A stretch of DNA of 37,312 nucleotides from Acidobacteriaceae bacterium (GTDB lineage: Bacteria > Acidobacteriota > Terriglobia > Bryobacterales > Bryobacteraceae): positions 1 through 37,312 of the forward strand of contig JAFAMD010000024.1 in assembly GCA_019233755.1 (NCBI GenBank), given 5' to 3'. Each line of letters starts with the position of its first letter. Within the stretch, counting starts at the first letter, position 1. The notes under the pieces were generated by a model that did no database searches, had not been told where the DNA came from, and saw only the letters and a list, made by a program, of their open reading frames with translations. Positions 1 through 7,373 of the stretch are shown piece after piece. Made by a program: the position numbers and the translations under genes.

Positions 1-439
1 CAACCGCGACAGGCACGCCAAGAACCGGGTAGAAAGCCGTCAGGTACGTGTAAAAGCCTGCTGCGAGCGTAGCGATTGACCCGCTCTTGGCGACCCAGAA
101 CTGGGTCCAGCCGTAGAGGAAGCCCCAAAACGGTCCGTAAGCAGCACTGAGATAGACATATTCGCCACCGGCCTCCGGCATGGCGGCTGCGAGTTCGGAG
201 TATGTCAGTGCGCCGAACAGGCTCAGCAGTCCCGCCACGATCCACACCACGAACAGTGTGCGGACCGAACCGACGTAGCGGATCATGGTCGACGGGACCA
301 GGAAGACACCGCTTCCGATAACCGTGCCGACCACGATTGCGATAGCGCTCCAAAGCCCCAGGACGCGCTGCAGGCCGGGTTTTTGCATGGTTGGTACGGC
401 GACCGAGGTTGCGATATTTGCGGATTGGTTTTGTGACAT
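1..439 (-). CDS. APC-family amino acid permease, 3' part beyond window edge
   Basis: The first 146 codons of a membrane transporter are visible; the rest lies outside the window. After a short polar N-terminus, the segment GTVIGSGVFLVPS (about residues 40-52) is the glycine-rich first helix typical of APC-superfamily amino acid/polyamine transporters, where it forms part of the substrate site. The later segment AAAMPEAGGEYVYL matches the conserved helix 2-3 region (P-x-AGG-x-Y). It should be an inner-membrane importer or exchanger; the substrate cannot be named. The ATG sits 4 bases after the TAG stop of the upstream symporter gene and has no good Shine-Dalgarno, so translational coupling in one operon is likely. 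Confidence 0.85.
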   Translation of the reverse strand, partial: MSQNQSANIATSVAVPTMQKPGLQRVLGLWSAIAIVVGTVIGSGVFLVPSTMIRYVGSVRTLFVVWIVAGLLSLFGALTYSELAAAMPEAGGEYVYLSAAYGPFWGFLYGWTQFWVAKSGSIATLAAGFYTYLTAFYPVLGVPVAV

Positions 440-443
440 GCCG

Positions 444-1907
444 CTAAACAGCTATGCGTTTATCTTCATGCCGGTCCACTGTCCTGGGGAGCAGCAAGGC
501 GGTCGCGTATCCCACCAGGAACGTCGCGACTGAGCCTATCAGAACGTACCACGTATAGGCGACGTGCGCCCTCAGGAAGAAGGTCGCTGCGAATCCCGCA
601 GACATGCCGATAATTGCCGACCACTCGCCCGGACGCTTCGTCAGGACTCCGAGCAGGAAAACGCCCAGCAGCGCGCCATAGAGCACCGAGGCGATGGACA
701 ATCCGGCCTCCAGTATGCTTCCCCAGTGCCGGGCGGCCAAGCCGACCGTGAACAATACTATGCCCCAGACGACGGTCGCCCAGCGAGCGAGCCGCAGGTA
801 GACCGCCTCCGGATGCCGCGGCCAAAGCGGCTTGAAGAAATCCATGACCGTGGTAGAGGCGAGAGCGTTCAGCGCGGCGCTCAGATTCGACATGGCCGCA
901 GCCAGAATGGCCGCGATAATGAGCCCGGCGACGCCGGTTGGAAGGTGAGTCCAGATGAATTCCGGGTAAGTGCGTTCCGGCACCCGCGGATCAGGCAAGC
1001 CGTTCAGTTTGTAATAGACGTATAGAAGAACGCCGATCAGCAAGAAGAGCGAAAACTGGAAAAAGACAACTACCCAGCTAGAGAAGAGAGCCAGGCGACT
1101 ATCGCGCTGGTTCCGCGCGGAAAGGAGCCTCTGCACGAGCAACTGCTCTGTCCCATGGCTGGCGGTTGTCAAGAAGCATCCGCCCAGCAGTCCGCCCCAG
1201 AAACTGTACGTCTTGTGGAAGAAAGCAGGGGTAAAGGAGAAGTTGAAATCGAAGAGACGGAATTTATGCGCCGCGGAGCCGAGCGCGATAACCTGCGGCC
1301 ATCCACCGGGAACCAGATGCAGCATGACAAAAAAGCTGGCCAGCGCACCGCCGACGTACAAGAACATCTGCACCACGTCGGTCCAGATAACCGCCGTCAT
1401 GCCGCCTTCGAAGGTGTAGAACAGGGTCAGACACACGATCAGGACAATGGAGGCGATTTCACCGGTGCCGAGAACAACCGAGACGACGATCGAAACCGCA
1501 AAGACGCGGACCCCTTCCGCCAGCGCCCGCAGAATCAGAAACGTGCCGGCGGTGAACTTTCGCACGTGTGGGCCGAAGCGGCGCTGCATTAGTTCGTAGG
1601 CGGTGAACATTTCTCCACGAAAGTACTGAGGGAGGAACAGCACGGAAATCAGGATCCGGCCGAGAAGGTAGCCGAGAATCAACTGGAGGAACTCGAAATT
1701 TCCGGCAAACGACAACGCAGGCGTGCCGATCACCGTCAGAGTGCTCGTTTCGGCCGAGACAATGGAGAACGCAATCGCCCACCAGGGCGCATTACGCCCG
1801 CCCAGGAAGTAGTCTTTAAGGCTGGCCTGTTTTTCTTTGAACCGGGCGCCGAACCAGGTAATCAAGACAAGGTAAGCGGCGATCACCGCCAGGTCCAAAA
1901 CATGCAT
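444..1907 (-). CDS. Sodium:solute symporter (SSS/SLC5 family)
   Basis: This 487-residue polytopic membrane protein has the usual SSS length and about 13 hydrophobic segments. The N-terminal pattern DYFLGGRNAPWWAIAFS (residues 32-48) followed by SAETSTLTVIGTP (51-63) is diagnostic of the family; the unwound helix 1 there contributes to sodium and substrate binding. It should import a solute (sugar, organic acid or amino acid) with sodium. It is the first gene of a two-gene unit with the amino-acid permease 4 bases downstream. The start ATG overlaps an out-of-frame ATG; the chosen frame gives the expected short N-terminus before helix 1. The substrate is not deducible. Confidence 0.88.
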   Translation of the reverse strand: MHVLDLAVIAAYLVLITWFGARFKEKQASLKDYFLGGRNAPWWAIAFSIVSAETSTLTVIGTPALSFAGNFEFLQLILGYLLGRILISVLFLPQYFRGEMFTAYELMQRRFGPHVRKFTAGTFLILRALAEGVRVFAVSIVVSVVLGTGEIASIVLIVCLTLFYTFEGGMTAVIWTDVVQMFLYVGGALASFFVMLHLVPGGWPQVIALGSAAHKFRLFDFNFSFTPAFFHKTYSFWGGLLGGCFLTTASHGTEQLLVQRLLSARNQRDSRLALFSSWVVVFFQFSLFLLIGVLLYVYYKLNGLPDPRVPERTYPEFIWTHLPTGVAGLIIAAILAAAMSNLSAALNALASTTVMDFFKPLWPRHPEAVYLRLARWATVVWGIVLFTVGLAARHWGSILEAGLSIASVLYGALLGVFLLGVLTKRPGEWSAIIGMSAGFAATFFLRAHVAYTWYVLIGSVATFLVGYATALLLPRTVDRHEDKRIAV

Positions 1908-2012
1908 GGAAACGGGATGATAGCACGCGTGCGAGCTACTTCCGGCGAAGGCATTTTAACGCGCAGCGTGGGAACAAGTTTTTGGCACGCCGCATCTAAA
2001 GTGGTGGAAAGG

Positions 2013-2041
2013 TTGCGGGTTTCAGCCTATTTCGTTATACT
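2013..2041 (+). promoter_or_regulatory. sigma70-like promoter of the 2167 gene
   Basis: TTGCGG (2013-2018) and TATACT (2036-2041) are separated by 17 bases. The -10 matches consensus at 5 of 6 positions and the -35 at 3 of 6. It faces the plus-strand gene at 2167 and would give a leader of about 118 bases. Confidence 0.45.
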
Positions 2042-2110
2042 CCGGCTTTGCGCGTACAGTAGCTTACGGGCGAAGTCGCACGGTAGTTGTCGGCTTTCCG
2101 CGATCGCCTC

Positions 2111-2124
2111 GCGGAAGGTTCCGC
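2111..2124 (+). other. Hairpin in the 5' leader of the 2167 gene
   Basis: GCGGAAGGTTCCGC is a 14-base perfect inverted repeat (six bases, GG centre, six bases) about 40 bases upstream of the GTG start and about 30 bases before its Shine-Dalgarno. It could shape the leader RNA or be a protein-binding site. No function is shown. Confidence 0.3.
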
Positions 2125-2166
2125 TTCCAGATACAAGGACGTAGAATTCCTCTCAGGGAGGTTGTT

Positions 2167-3537
2167 GTGGAGTTACGCTTTTCAAGAGCGAGCCGGTCTC
2201 TTATCGCAGCCGGCACTCTTGCTGTTTTTACGAGCATGGGAGTGCCGCTCGCCGATGCCCAGGCGGGCGGGCAGCAGCCCGCCGGACAGCAAGGGCAGAA
2301 GAATTACAAAGATCGCGGAGAATACGACCTCTATTCGAAGATCACGCAAACGCAGGATCCGAAAGAGCGCCTGCAACTTCTGAATACGTGGCAGGACAGG
2401 TACCCGCAGACGGACTTTGCCCAGGAGAGGCTGCAATACTTTGTTGCGACGCTCGCGCAACTGGCGCCGGCCGACCAGACTGCCCGCCAACTGCTTTTGC
2501 AAAAAGCGGGCGAGCTCCTGAAGACTGACCCCAAGAACTTTCAGGCGATGTATTACACCGCCCTGTTCGGCCCTGCCGTCGGCGGAACGAGCCCGTCTCC
2601 TGACGTTCTGAGCCAGGTCCAGAGCGCCGCGCAAGGGGTGGTCGACAACATCGACACCGCTTTTGACCCTTCGAAGAAGCCTTCAACGGTGGATGCCGCT
2701 GCTTTCGCTAAGGCAAAGAACGCAGCCTTAGCGGTCGCGCACAACGCCCTTGCCTGGGTTGATACCTCGAAGAAGGACAATGCCGGAGCAGAGAACGAGT
2801 ACAAAGCCAGCCTGGACGCGAATCCGGACCAGGGCAACATCTCCGCCGCCTACGCCAAACTCCTCTACGACGACAAGAAGCTTCCGGACGCTCTGTTCGA
2901 ATACGCCCGCGCGGCCGAATACGCGGGTCCCGGACCTGCTCTTCCGCCGGCAACCCGCACTCAGCTTCAGGACTTCTTCAATAAAGCCTATCAGGGCTAC
3001 CACGGCGGCACTGACGGCGCAGATCAAGTCCTGGCACAGGCAAAGACGCAGGCCGTGCCTCCCTCAGGCTTCAACATTGTAAGCGCGAACCAGCAGGCCA
3101 ACCAGCAGGCCGACGACCTCAATAAACGGATCGCCTCGGACCCGGCGTTCAAGATCTGGTATGAAGTGAAGCAGCCTCTGCAGGATAAGGGCGACGCGTT
3201 CTTTAACAGCAGCATTAAGGATGCCGAGATTCCCGGCGGCGCCGAAGGCGTGAAATACTTCAAGGGTACGGTGATTTCAGTGGAACCGGCTGACGCTCCG
3301 ACCAAAGTCGTGCTGGGCGTTGAGAATCCGGCCACCCCGGATGCCACGCTTCTGTTCTCCAAGCCGCTCGCCCCTGAGGCGCTGAACACTGTCAAGACCG
3401 GTGCCCAGATCGAGTTCTCCGGTGTCGCGGACAGCTACACGGCGAACCCGTACATGCTGACATTCAAGGACCCGACCGTCAACGGCGTTCAGACATCGGC
3501 TCCGCCGAAAAAAGGAACAACGCGCCGGCACCGCTAG
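2167..3537 (+). CDS. Secreted protein of unknown function with TPR-like helices and C-terminal beta domain
   Basis: The 456-residue product starts with a basic region and hydrophobic stretch ending in A-D-A-Q-A around residue 31, consistent with a Sec signal peptide. A Gln/Gly-rich linker follows. Residues about 45-300 are rich in helical pairs with alanine patterns such as ISAAYAKLLYDDKKLPDALF, resembling tetratricopeptide repeats. The last 90 residues (from VKYFKGTVISVEP) look like a small beta-barrel. I do not recognise a named family; similar architecture is common in Acidobacteria. Start choice: GTG with AGGGAGG (2155-2161) five bases upstream; no better ATG is near. The gene is monocistronic, between its own promoter and a strong terminator. 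Confidence 0.75.
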   Translation: MELRFSRASRSLIAAGTLAVFTSMGVPLADAQAGGQQPAGQQGQKNYKDRGEYDLYSKITQTQDPKERLQLLNTWQDRYPQTDFAQERLQYFVATLAQLAPADQTARQLLLQKAGELLKTDPKNFQAMYYTALFGPAVGGTSPSPDVLSQVQSAAQGVVDNIDTAFDPSKKPSTVDAAAFAKAKNAALAVAHNALAWVDTSKKDNAGAENEYKASLDANPDQGNISAAYAKLLYDDKKLPDALFEYARAAEYAGPGPALPPATRTQLQDFFNKAYQGYHGGTDGADQVLAQAKTQAVPPSGFNIVSANQQANQQADDLNKRIASDPAFKIWYEVKQPLQDKGDAFFNSSIKDAEIPGGAEGVKYFKGTVISVEPADAPTKVVLGVENPATPDATLLFSKPLAPEALNTVKTGAQIEFSGVADSYTANPYMLTFKDPTVNGVQTSAPPKKGTTRRHR

Positions 3538-3552
3538 CGGGATACGAAAAGA

Positions 3553-3581
3553 GGCCCGAGCAAACGCCCGGGCCTTTTTTT
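3553..3581 (+). terminator. Rho-independent terminator
   Basis: A GGCCCG stem (3553-3558) pairs with CGGGCC (3569-3574) across a 10-base loop and is followed directly by seven T. It lies 15 bases after the stop of the secreted-protein gene. On the other strand the hairpin is followed by a CTCTTTTC tract, so it may also stop transcription of the minus-strand bfn operon. Confidence 0.85.
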
Positions 3582-3598
3582 ATTGCGTACTCGGAATT

Positions 3599-4084
3599 CT
3601 ACATTTTGTAGCGGCCAAGATCCTCATCATTGAGGTTCTCCAGCCACTTTCGTAGTTCCTCGTTGTTGACCTTCTCCGATACCGTTGCCGAATTTCGCGA
3701 AGATTGCAGAACCTTGTCGTCGACATAGATCGGGCAATCGTGGCGAAGAGCCAGTGCCAACGCGTCACTCGGGCGAGAATCCACGCTGATCAGCTTTCCG
3801 TCGCGCTCCAGCCAGATCAAGGCATAGAACGTGTCGTCCTTCAACTCGTTGACTACTACCTTCTTGATGGTGGCATCCAAGCCCATTAAAACGACCTTGA
3901 TGAGGTCGTGGGTCATGGGTCTTGGAGTGGTCACCTTCTCGATCTCGAGCGCAATCGCATTCGCTTCGTAGATACCAACCCAAATCGGAAGCACCGAATC
4001 GCCTGTCAGATCCTTCAAAACCACGATGGGCATGTTCGTCATTGGGTCCATCATCAGACCACGGATCTTCATTTCTACTTCCAT
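3599..4084 (-). CDS. Bifunctional nuclease family protein (DUF151/BFN)
   Basis: The 161-residue protein is a standard-length DUF151 member. Signs include an N-terminal MKIRGLMMDPMTNMPIVVLKD stretch, LPIWVGIYEANAIALEIE and the acidic-serine SVDSRPSDALALALR segment that is the most conserved part of the family. Characterised relatives are linked to nuclease activity, but the in vivo role is uncertain. Start: the reading frame stays open 29 codons further upstream, but the ATG at 4084 has AGGAGG five bases upstream and gives the family N-terminus. It follows miaB by 43 bases and is probably its operon partner; a bfn-miaB pairing suggests a link to RNA metabolism, which is inference. Confidence 0.85.
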   Translation of the reverse strand: MEVEMKIRGLMMDPMTNMPIVVLKDLTGDSVLPIWVGIYEANAIALEIEKVTTPRPMTHDLIKVVLMGLDATIKKVVVNELKDDTFYALIWLERDGKLISVDSRPSDALALALRHDCPIYVDDKVLQSSRNSATVSEKVNNEELRKWLENLNDEDLGRYKM

Positions 4085-4127
4085 GCTTGCCTCCTTTCCC
4101 CCAAATTGCTGTTTTGCCTGCAAAAAC

Positions 4128-5462
4128 CTAGGCTGCGGCACGTTCTCCAGCCAGGCTGTTCGGACCCGCACGCGTTACCAGAACGTCCGCATACTGACCG
4201 ACAAGCGTCTTTCCCTCACTCGGCCGGGGGAGGCTCGCATCCACAAAGTTTAGGGTCTTGTTCTGCGTCGTGCGTCCGATCCACTGCCCGGTAGCGAGAT
4301 TGTATCCCTCTATGTGAACCTCCTCGGTTCTGCCGACGTAGTTCGCGTTGCGGCGGATCTGGATGGCGCGCTGCCGTTCCTGCAGGACCATGAGGCGTCT
4401 GGTCTTCTCCTCTTCCGGAATGTGATCCTCATATTGCAGGGCGGGAGTATTCGGCCGCTTCGAATACTTGAAAATGAACATTGAATCGTATTCGACCTCC
4501 TCTGCAAGCCGAAGCGTATCATTGAAATCCTCTTCGGTCTCGCCGGGAAAGCCTACGATGATGTCGGTAGTGATGGCTATGTCCCGCTTCGCCCTTTTCA
4601 TCCATTCAATGCGCCGCATGTATTCCTCTTTCGAATACAGACGCTGCATACGCGAGAGAATCCGGGAGGAGCCGGACTGCACGGGCAGATGAACATGATT
4701 GCAAAGCGCCGGATCCTCTTCGATTGCATCGATGATGCTTTTCACGAAGTCGCGCGGATGCGAAGTAGTGAACCGTACTCGCTTCATTCCGGGAATGCGG
4801 CCGGTAGCCGCCAGAAGTTGGGCGAAATCCCAGCCGGGGGGCGAAGGATCGTGGTAACTGTTTACGTTCTGGCCGAGCAGTTGAACCTCGGTATAGCCGA
4901 GTTCCGCGAGTCCTCGGGCTTCGCGCAGAACGCTGTCACTCGTGCGGCTCCGCTCCGGGCCACGCGTCATCGGAACAACACAATACGCACACGCCTTATC
5001 GCAACCTTCAATGATGGTGATGTAGGCGCGATGCGGGTTGTCACGGCGCGTGAACGGCGTGTCGAAGGTTTCAGTGGTGTCCAGACTTAGTCCGGTGACA
5101 CGGCGGTTGCCGGTTTCCAGTTGCACGAGGAGTTCGGGAAGCTTGGTGTAACTCGCAGATCCGGCCACCAGGCTGACGTGCGGAGCGCGCTCGAAAATAC
5201 GCTCTCCTTCCTGCTGCGCAACACACCCAAGAACTCCGAATGTCTTGCCCTTTCCCGCCTCGCGCTTGAATTGCTGCAGCCGGTTGAACACTTTTTGCTC
5301 GGCTTTGTCGCGAATGCTGCAGGTATTGTAAAGAACCAATTCGGCTTCTGCCGGCTCTTCGACCTGCGTGTATCCGCTCTGCAACAGCGTACCCACAACC
5401 TTTTCAGAGTCGTGGGCGTTCATCTGGCAGCCAAAGGTCTCGATATAGAACGTCTTCATCAA
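4128..5462 (-). CDS. miaB: tRNA-2-methylthio-N6-dimethylallyladenosine synthase
   Basis: This is a radical-SAM methylthiotransferase acting on i6A37 of tRNAs that read U-starting codons. The 444 residues have the full architecture: UPF0004 domain with cluster cysteines C12 (FGCQMN), C48 (NTCSIR) and C80 (GCVAQ); a radical-SAM core with C154-x3-C158-x2-C161; and a C-terminal TRAM domain from about residue 375. The FGCQMNAHDSE and NTCSIRDKAEQK motifs fit MiaB rather than RimO or MtaB. Two consecutive ATG codons (5462 and 5459) could start it; the ribosome site is weak. It is third in a minus-strand group with the two small membrane-protein genes upstream and the bfn gene downstream. Confidence 0.93.
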   Translation of the reverse strand: MMKTFYIETFGCQMNAHDSEKVVGTLLQSGYTQVEEPAEAELVLYNTCSIRDKAEQKVFNRLQQFKREAGKGKTFGVLGCVAQQEGERIFERAPHVSLVAGSASYTKLPELLVQLETGNRRVTGLSLDTTETFDTPFTRRDNPHRAYITIIEGCDKACAYCVVPMTRGPERSRTSDSVLREARGLAELGYTEVQLLGQNVNSYHDPSPPGWDFAQLLAATGRIPGMKRVRFTTSHPRDFVKSIIDAIEEDPALCNHVHLPVQSGSSRILSRMQRLYSKEEYMRRIEWMKRAKRDIAITTDIIVGFPGETEEDFNDTLRLAEEVEYDSMFIFKYSKRPNTPALQYEDHIPEEEKTRRLMVLQERQRAIQIRRNANYVGRTEEVHIEGYNLATGQWIGRTTQNKTLNFVDASLPRPSEGKTLVGQYADVLVTRAGPNSLAGERAAA

Positions 5463-5481
5463 AAATACGCAGCTTCCGACG

Positions 5482-5661
5482 TCAGCCGTGAAGCAACTTC
5501 ATAAACCAGCCGATGCCGAAAAGCGCGGCCATAAAACAGGCAAAACAGTATAGCCCATAGCGGACCCGTTCGCGGTCTGTGCGCTTCGTCACAAGGCCGA
5601 GCATCACACTCGCCAACAGGGCGAGCAGGATCGATACCCAAATATGGTCAAGTCGCAACAT
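5482..5661 (-). CDS. 59-residue two-helix membrane protein
   Basis: A short reading frame of 59 codons sits between miaB and the DUF6677-like gene on the same strand. It encodes a hydrophobic segment HIWVSILLALLASVMLGLV (residues 6-24), a charged loop with several Lys/Arg/Asp/Glu, and a second hydrophobic segment around residues 37-55. The positively charged loop between two helices suggests both termini outside and the loop in the cytoplasm. The gene begins 10 bases after the upstream stop and ends 19 bases before miaB, which fits an operon. I do not recognise a family. The hydrophobic pattern and spacing support a real gene, but conservation should decide. Confidence 0.65.
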   Translation of the reverse strand: MLRLDHIWVSILLALLASVMLGLVTKRTDRERVRYGLYCFACFMAALFGIGWFMKLLHG

Positions 5662-5671
5662 AATTTGCCGC

Positions 5672-6091
5672 CTAGTCCTTCTGCCTCGTTGTTATTTCAT
5701 ACGCATCAACCATGGCCAACAGATTCAACAAACCGGCCATGACAATGAATTTCGATCCATAGTCCGCCGTATGGCTCGCCTGGTCGGGCGGCGCGTAGCC
5801 AAACCAGACCGCGACAAAGTAAACCAGGCCGGAGGCGAGATCGGCGATGAAGCCGCCGAGCTGAATCAATCGGGACAGGACATCGCTCCCTCCGCTTGGC
5901 TGAAATAGCGGACCGCGCATCAACGCGCCGATGACGAAAGCAACCAGGACGGTAGCGAAAACTATCACTCCCCGGCCGCGGCGCCCCAGCCAGAAATGGC
6001 CGGCGCCCGGGATGAGCCATGAAAGCGCAACAGTCAGATACGGCGAGCGAATGGGCGCGGGGGTACTAGAGCCAATAGAAGTAGCCGGCAT
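5672..6091 (-). CDS. Small multi-helix membrane protein (DUF6677/TM2-like)
   Basis: The 139-residue protein contains the segment ALSWLIPGAGHFWLGRRGRG (residues 23-42), the P-G-x-GHF-x-LG-x-x-x-x-G turn found in TM2 and DUF6677-type proteins, followed by about three further hydrophobic segments. A short proline/serine N-tail precedes the first helix. The function of these families is unknown. It is the first gene of a likely operon with the small membrane protein, miaB and bfn, and is divergent from lhgO across a 45-base gap that must contain both promoters. Confidence 0.7.
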   Translation of the reverse strand: MPATSIGSSTPAPIRSPYLTVALSWLIPGAGHFWLGRRGRGVIVFATVLVAFVIGALMRGPLFQPSGGSDVLSRLIQLGGFIADLASGLVYFVAVWFGYAPPDQASHTADYGSKFIVMAGLLNLLAMVDAYEITTRQKD

Positions 6092-6136
6092 TCTTTCTAA
6101 TTTTAGCTGTACGGCCGCGGAAGGAACCGTTCCGGT

Positions 6137-7372
6137 GTGAGCCGGGAGCAGATTCAGTATATTTTAGAGCACGTGGTTTTCGATTACTGTGTCGTCGGCG
6201 GGGGGATTGTCGGGCTCGCAACCGCTATGGAGTTATTGAGAAAGCGGCCTGGCTCAAGCCTCATACTGCTCGAGAAGGAGAGTGGGCTTGCACGTCACCA
6301 GACCGGACGCAACACCGGTGTGATCCATGCAGGAATCTATTATGCGCCGGGGAGCCTGAAAGCCGAACTGTGCCGGCGCGGCGCGAAGGCGACCAAGGAT
6401 TTCTGCGCCGAGCATGGGATTCCGTTCGAAGTTTGCGGCAAGATACTCGTTGCGACCAACGACCTCGAGAACCAGCGCCTGGACGCGCTCGTTGAAAGGG
6501 CCAGGAAGAACGGCATCGAGGTGGAGCGCTTGGACGCGGCCGAGTTGAAGCGCCGGGAGCCGAATATCGCCGGCATAGGCGGACTCTTTGTTAGGTCCAC
6601 GGGCATCGTCGACTACCGGCTCGTTGCCGAAAAAATGGCCGCAGCGATACGATCCGCGGGTGGAGAGATTGAGTTCGGAGCTCAGGTACGCGCCATCCGG
6701 GAGAGTGGGAACGAGGTTACCGTTGCCGATGGAGATCGCCGCTGGACGGCAAAAAAGCTCGTTGTATGTGCCGGGTTGCAATCGGACCGCCTTGCCAGGG
6801 CTGCGGGTCTGAAGATCGAGCATCAGATCGTTCCCTTTCGCGGCGAGTACTACCGGCTCCCAAAGAGCAAGAATGAGATCGTTCGGCACCTGATTTACCC
6901 CATTCCGGACCCGACGTTGCCCTTTCTGGGCGTTCATCTGACGCGTATGATCGATGGCGGTGTAACGGTGGGACCCAATGCCGTACTCGGTTTTGCACGG
7001 GAGGGATACCCCAAGTTTTCGTTCAGCCCGCAGGATGTTGGCGAATACTCAATGTTTCCGGGATTCTGGAAGACGATCGCGAGCCATCTTAAGTCGGGCA
7101 TCCACGAGATTCGCAATTCACTCTGGAAGCCCGGGTATCTTCAAGAGTGCCGCAAATACTGCCCAAGCCTTACGCTGGAAGACCTGCTTCCAGAGAAAAC
7201 CGGAATCCGGGCACAGGCAGTGGCGCGCGACGGCACACTGGTTCACGATTTTCTATTCGTCCAGACGAACCGGATGCTCCATGTGTGCAACGCGCCTTCT
7301 CCGGCAGCAACCTCCGCGATCCCGATTGGGGAAATGGTCGCCGAAAAGTGCATCGGCAACGCGCGGAGCTGA
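6137..7372 (+). CDS. lhgO: L-2-hydroxyglutarate oxidase/dehydrogenase
   Basis: This FAD enzyme oxidises L-2-hydroxyglutarate to 2-oxoglutarate and passes electrons to the membrane quinone pool. The 411 residues contain the dinucleotide-binding GGGIVG (21-26), then HQTGRNTGVIHAGIYY (54-69), a hallmark of LhgO within the DAO superfamily, and a C-terminal FAD-contacting region ending in NAPSPAATSAIPIG. Start: GTG 6137 has GGAAGGAA ten bases upstream; a second in-frame GTG at 6173 would give a start (VVFDYCVVGGG) closer to usual LhgO N-termini. The next gene starts 1 base after the stop, so the two are co-translated. Why a MocA gene is coupled here is unclear. Confidence 0.88.
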   Translation: MSREQIQYILEHVVFDYCVVGGGIVGLATAMELLRKRPGSSLILLEKESGLARHQTGRNTGVIHAGIYYAPGSLKAELCRRGAKATKDFCAEHGIPFEVCGKILVATNDLENQRLDALVERARKNGIEVERLDAAELKRREPNIAGIGGLFVRSTGIVDYRLVAEKMAAAIRSAGGEIEFGAQVRAIRESGNEVTVADGDRRWTAKKLVVCAGLQSDRLARAAGLKIEHQIVPFRGEYYRLPKSKNEIVRHLIYPIPDPTLPFLGVHLTRMIDGGVTVGPNAVLGFAREGYPKFSFSPQDVGEYSMFPGFWKTIASHLKSGIHEIRNSLWKPGYLQECRKYCPSLTLEDLLPEKTGIRAQAVARDGTLVHDFLFVQTNRMLHVCNAPSPAATSAIPIGEMVAEKCIGNARS

Positions 7373-7373
7373 G

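Noticed and set aside
564..1025. Long plus-strand open frames opposite the sodium symporter (also 1155-1592)
   Set aside because: They are antisense to a clear SSS gene, have biased composition (Arg/Gln/Glu-rich) and no family signature.
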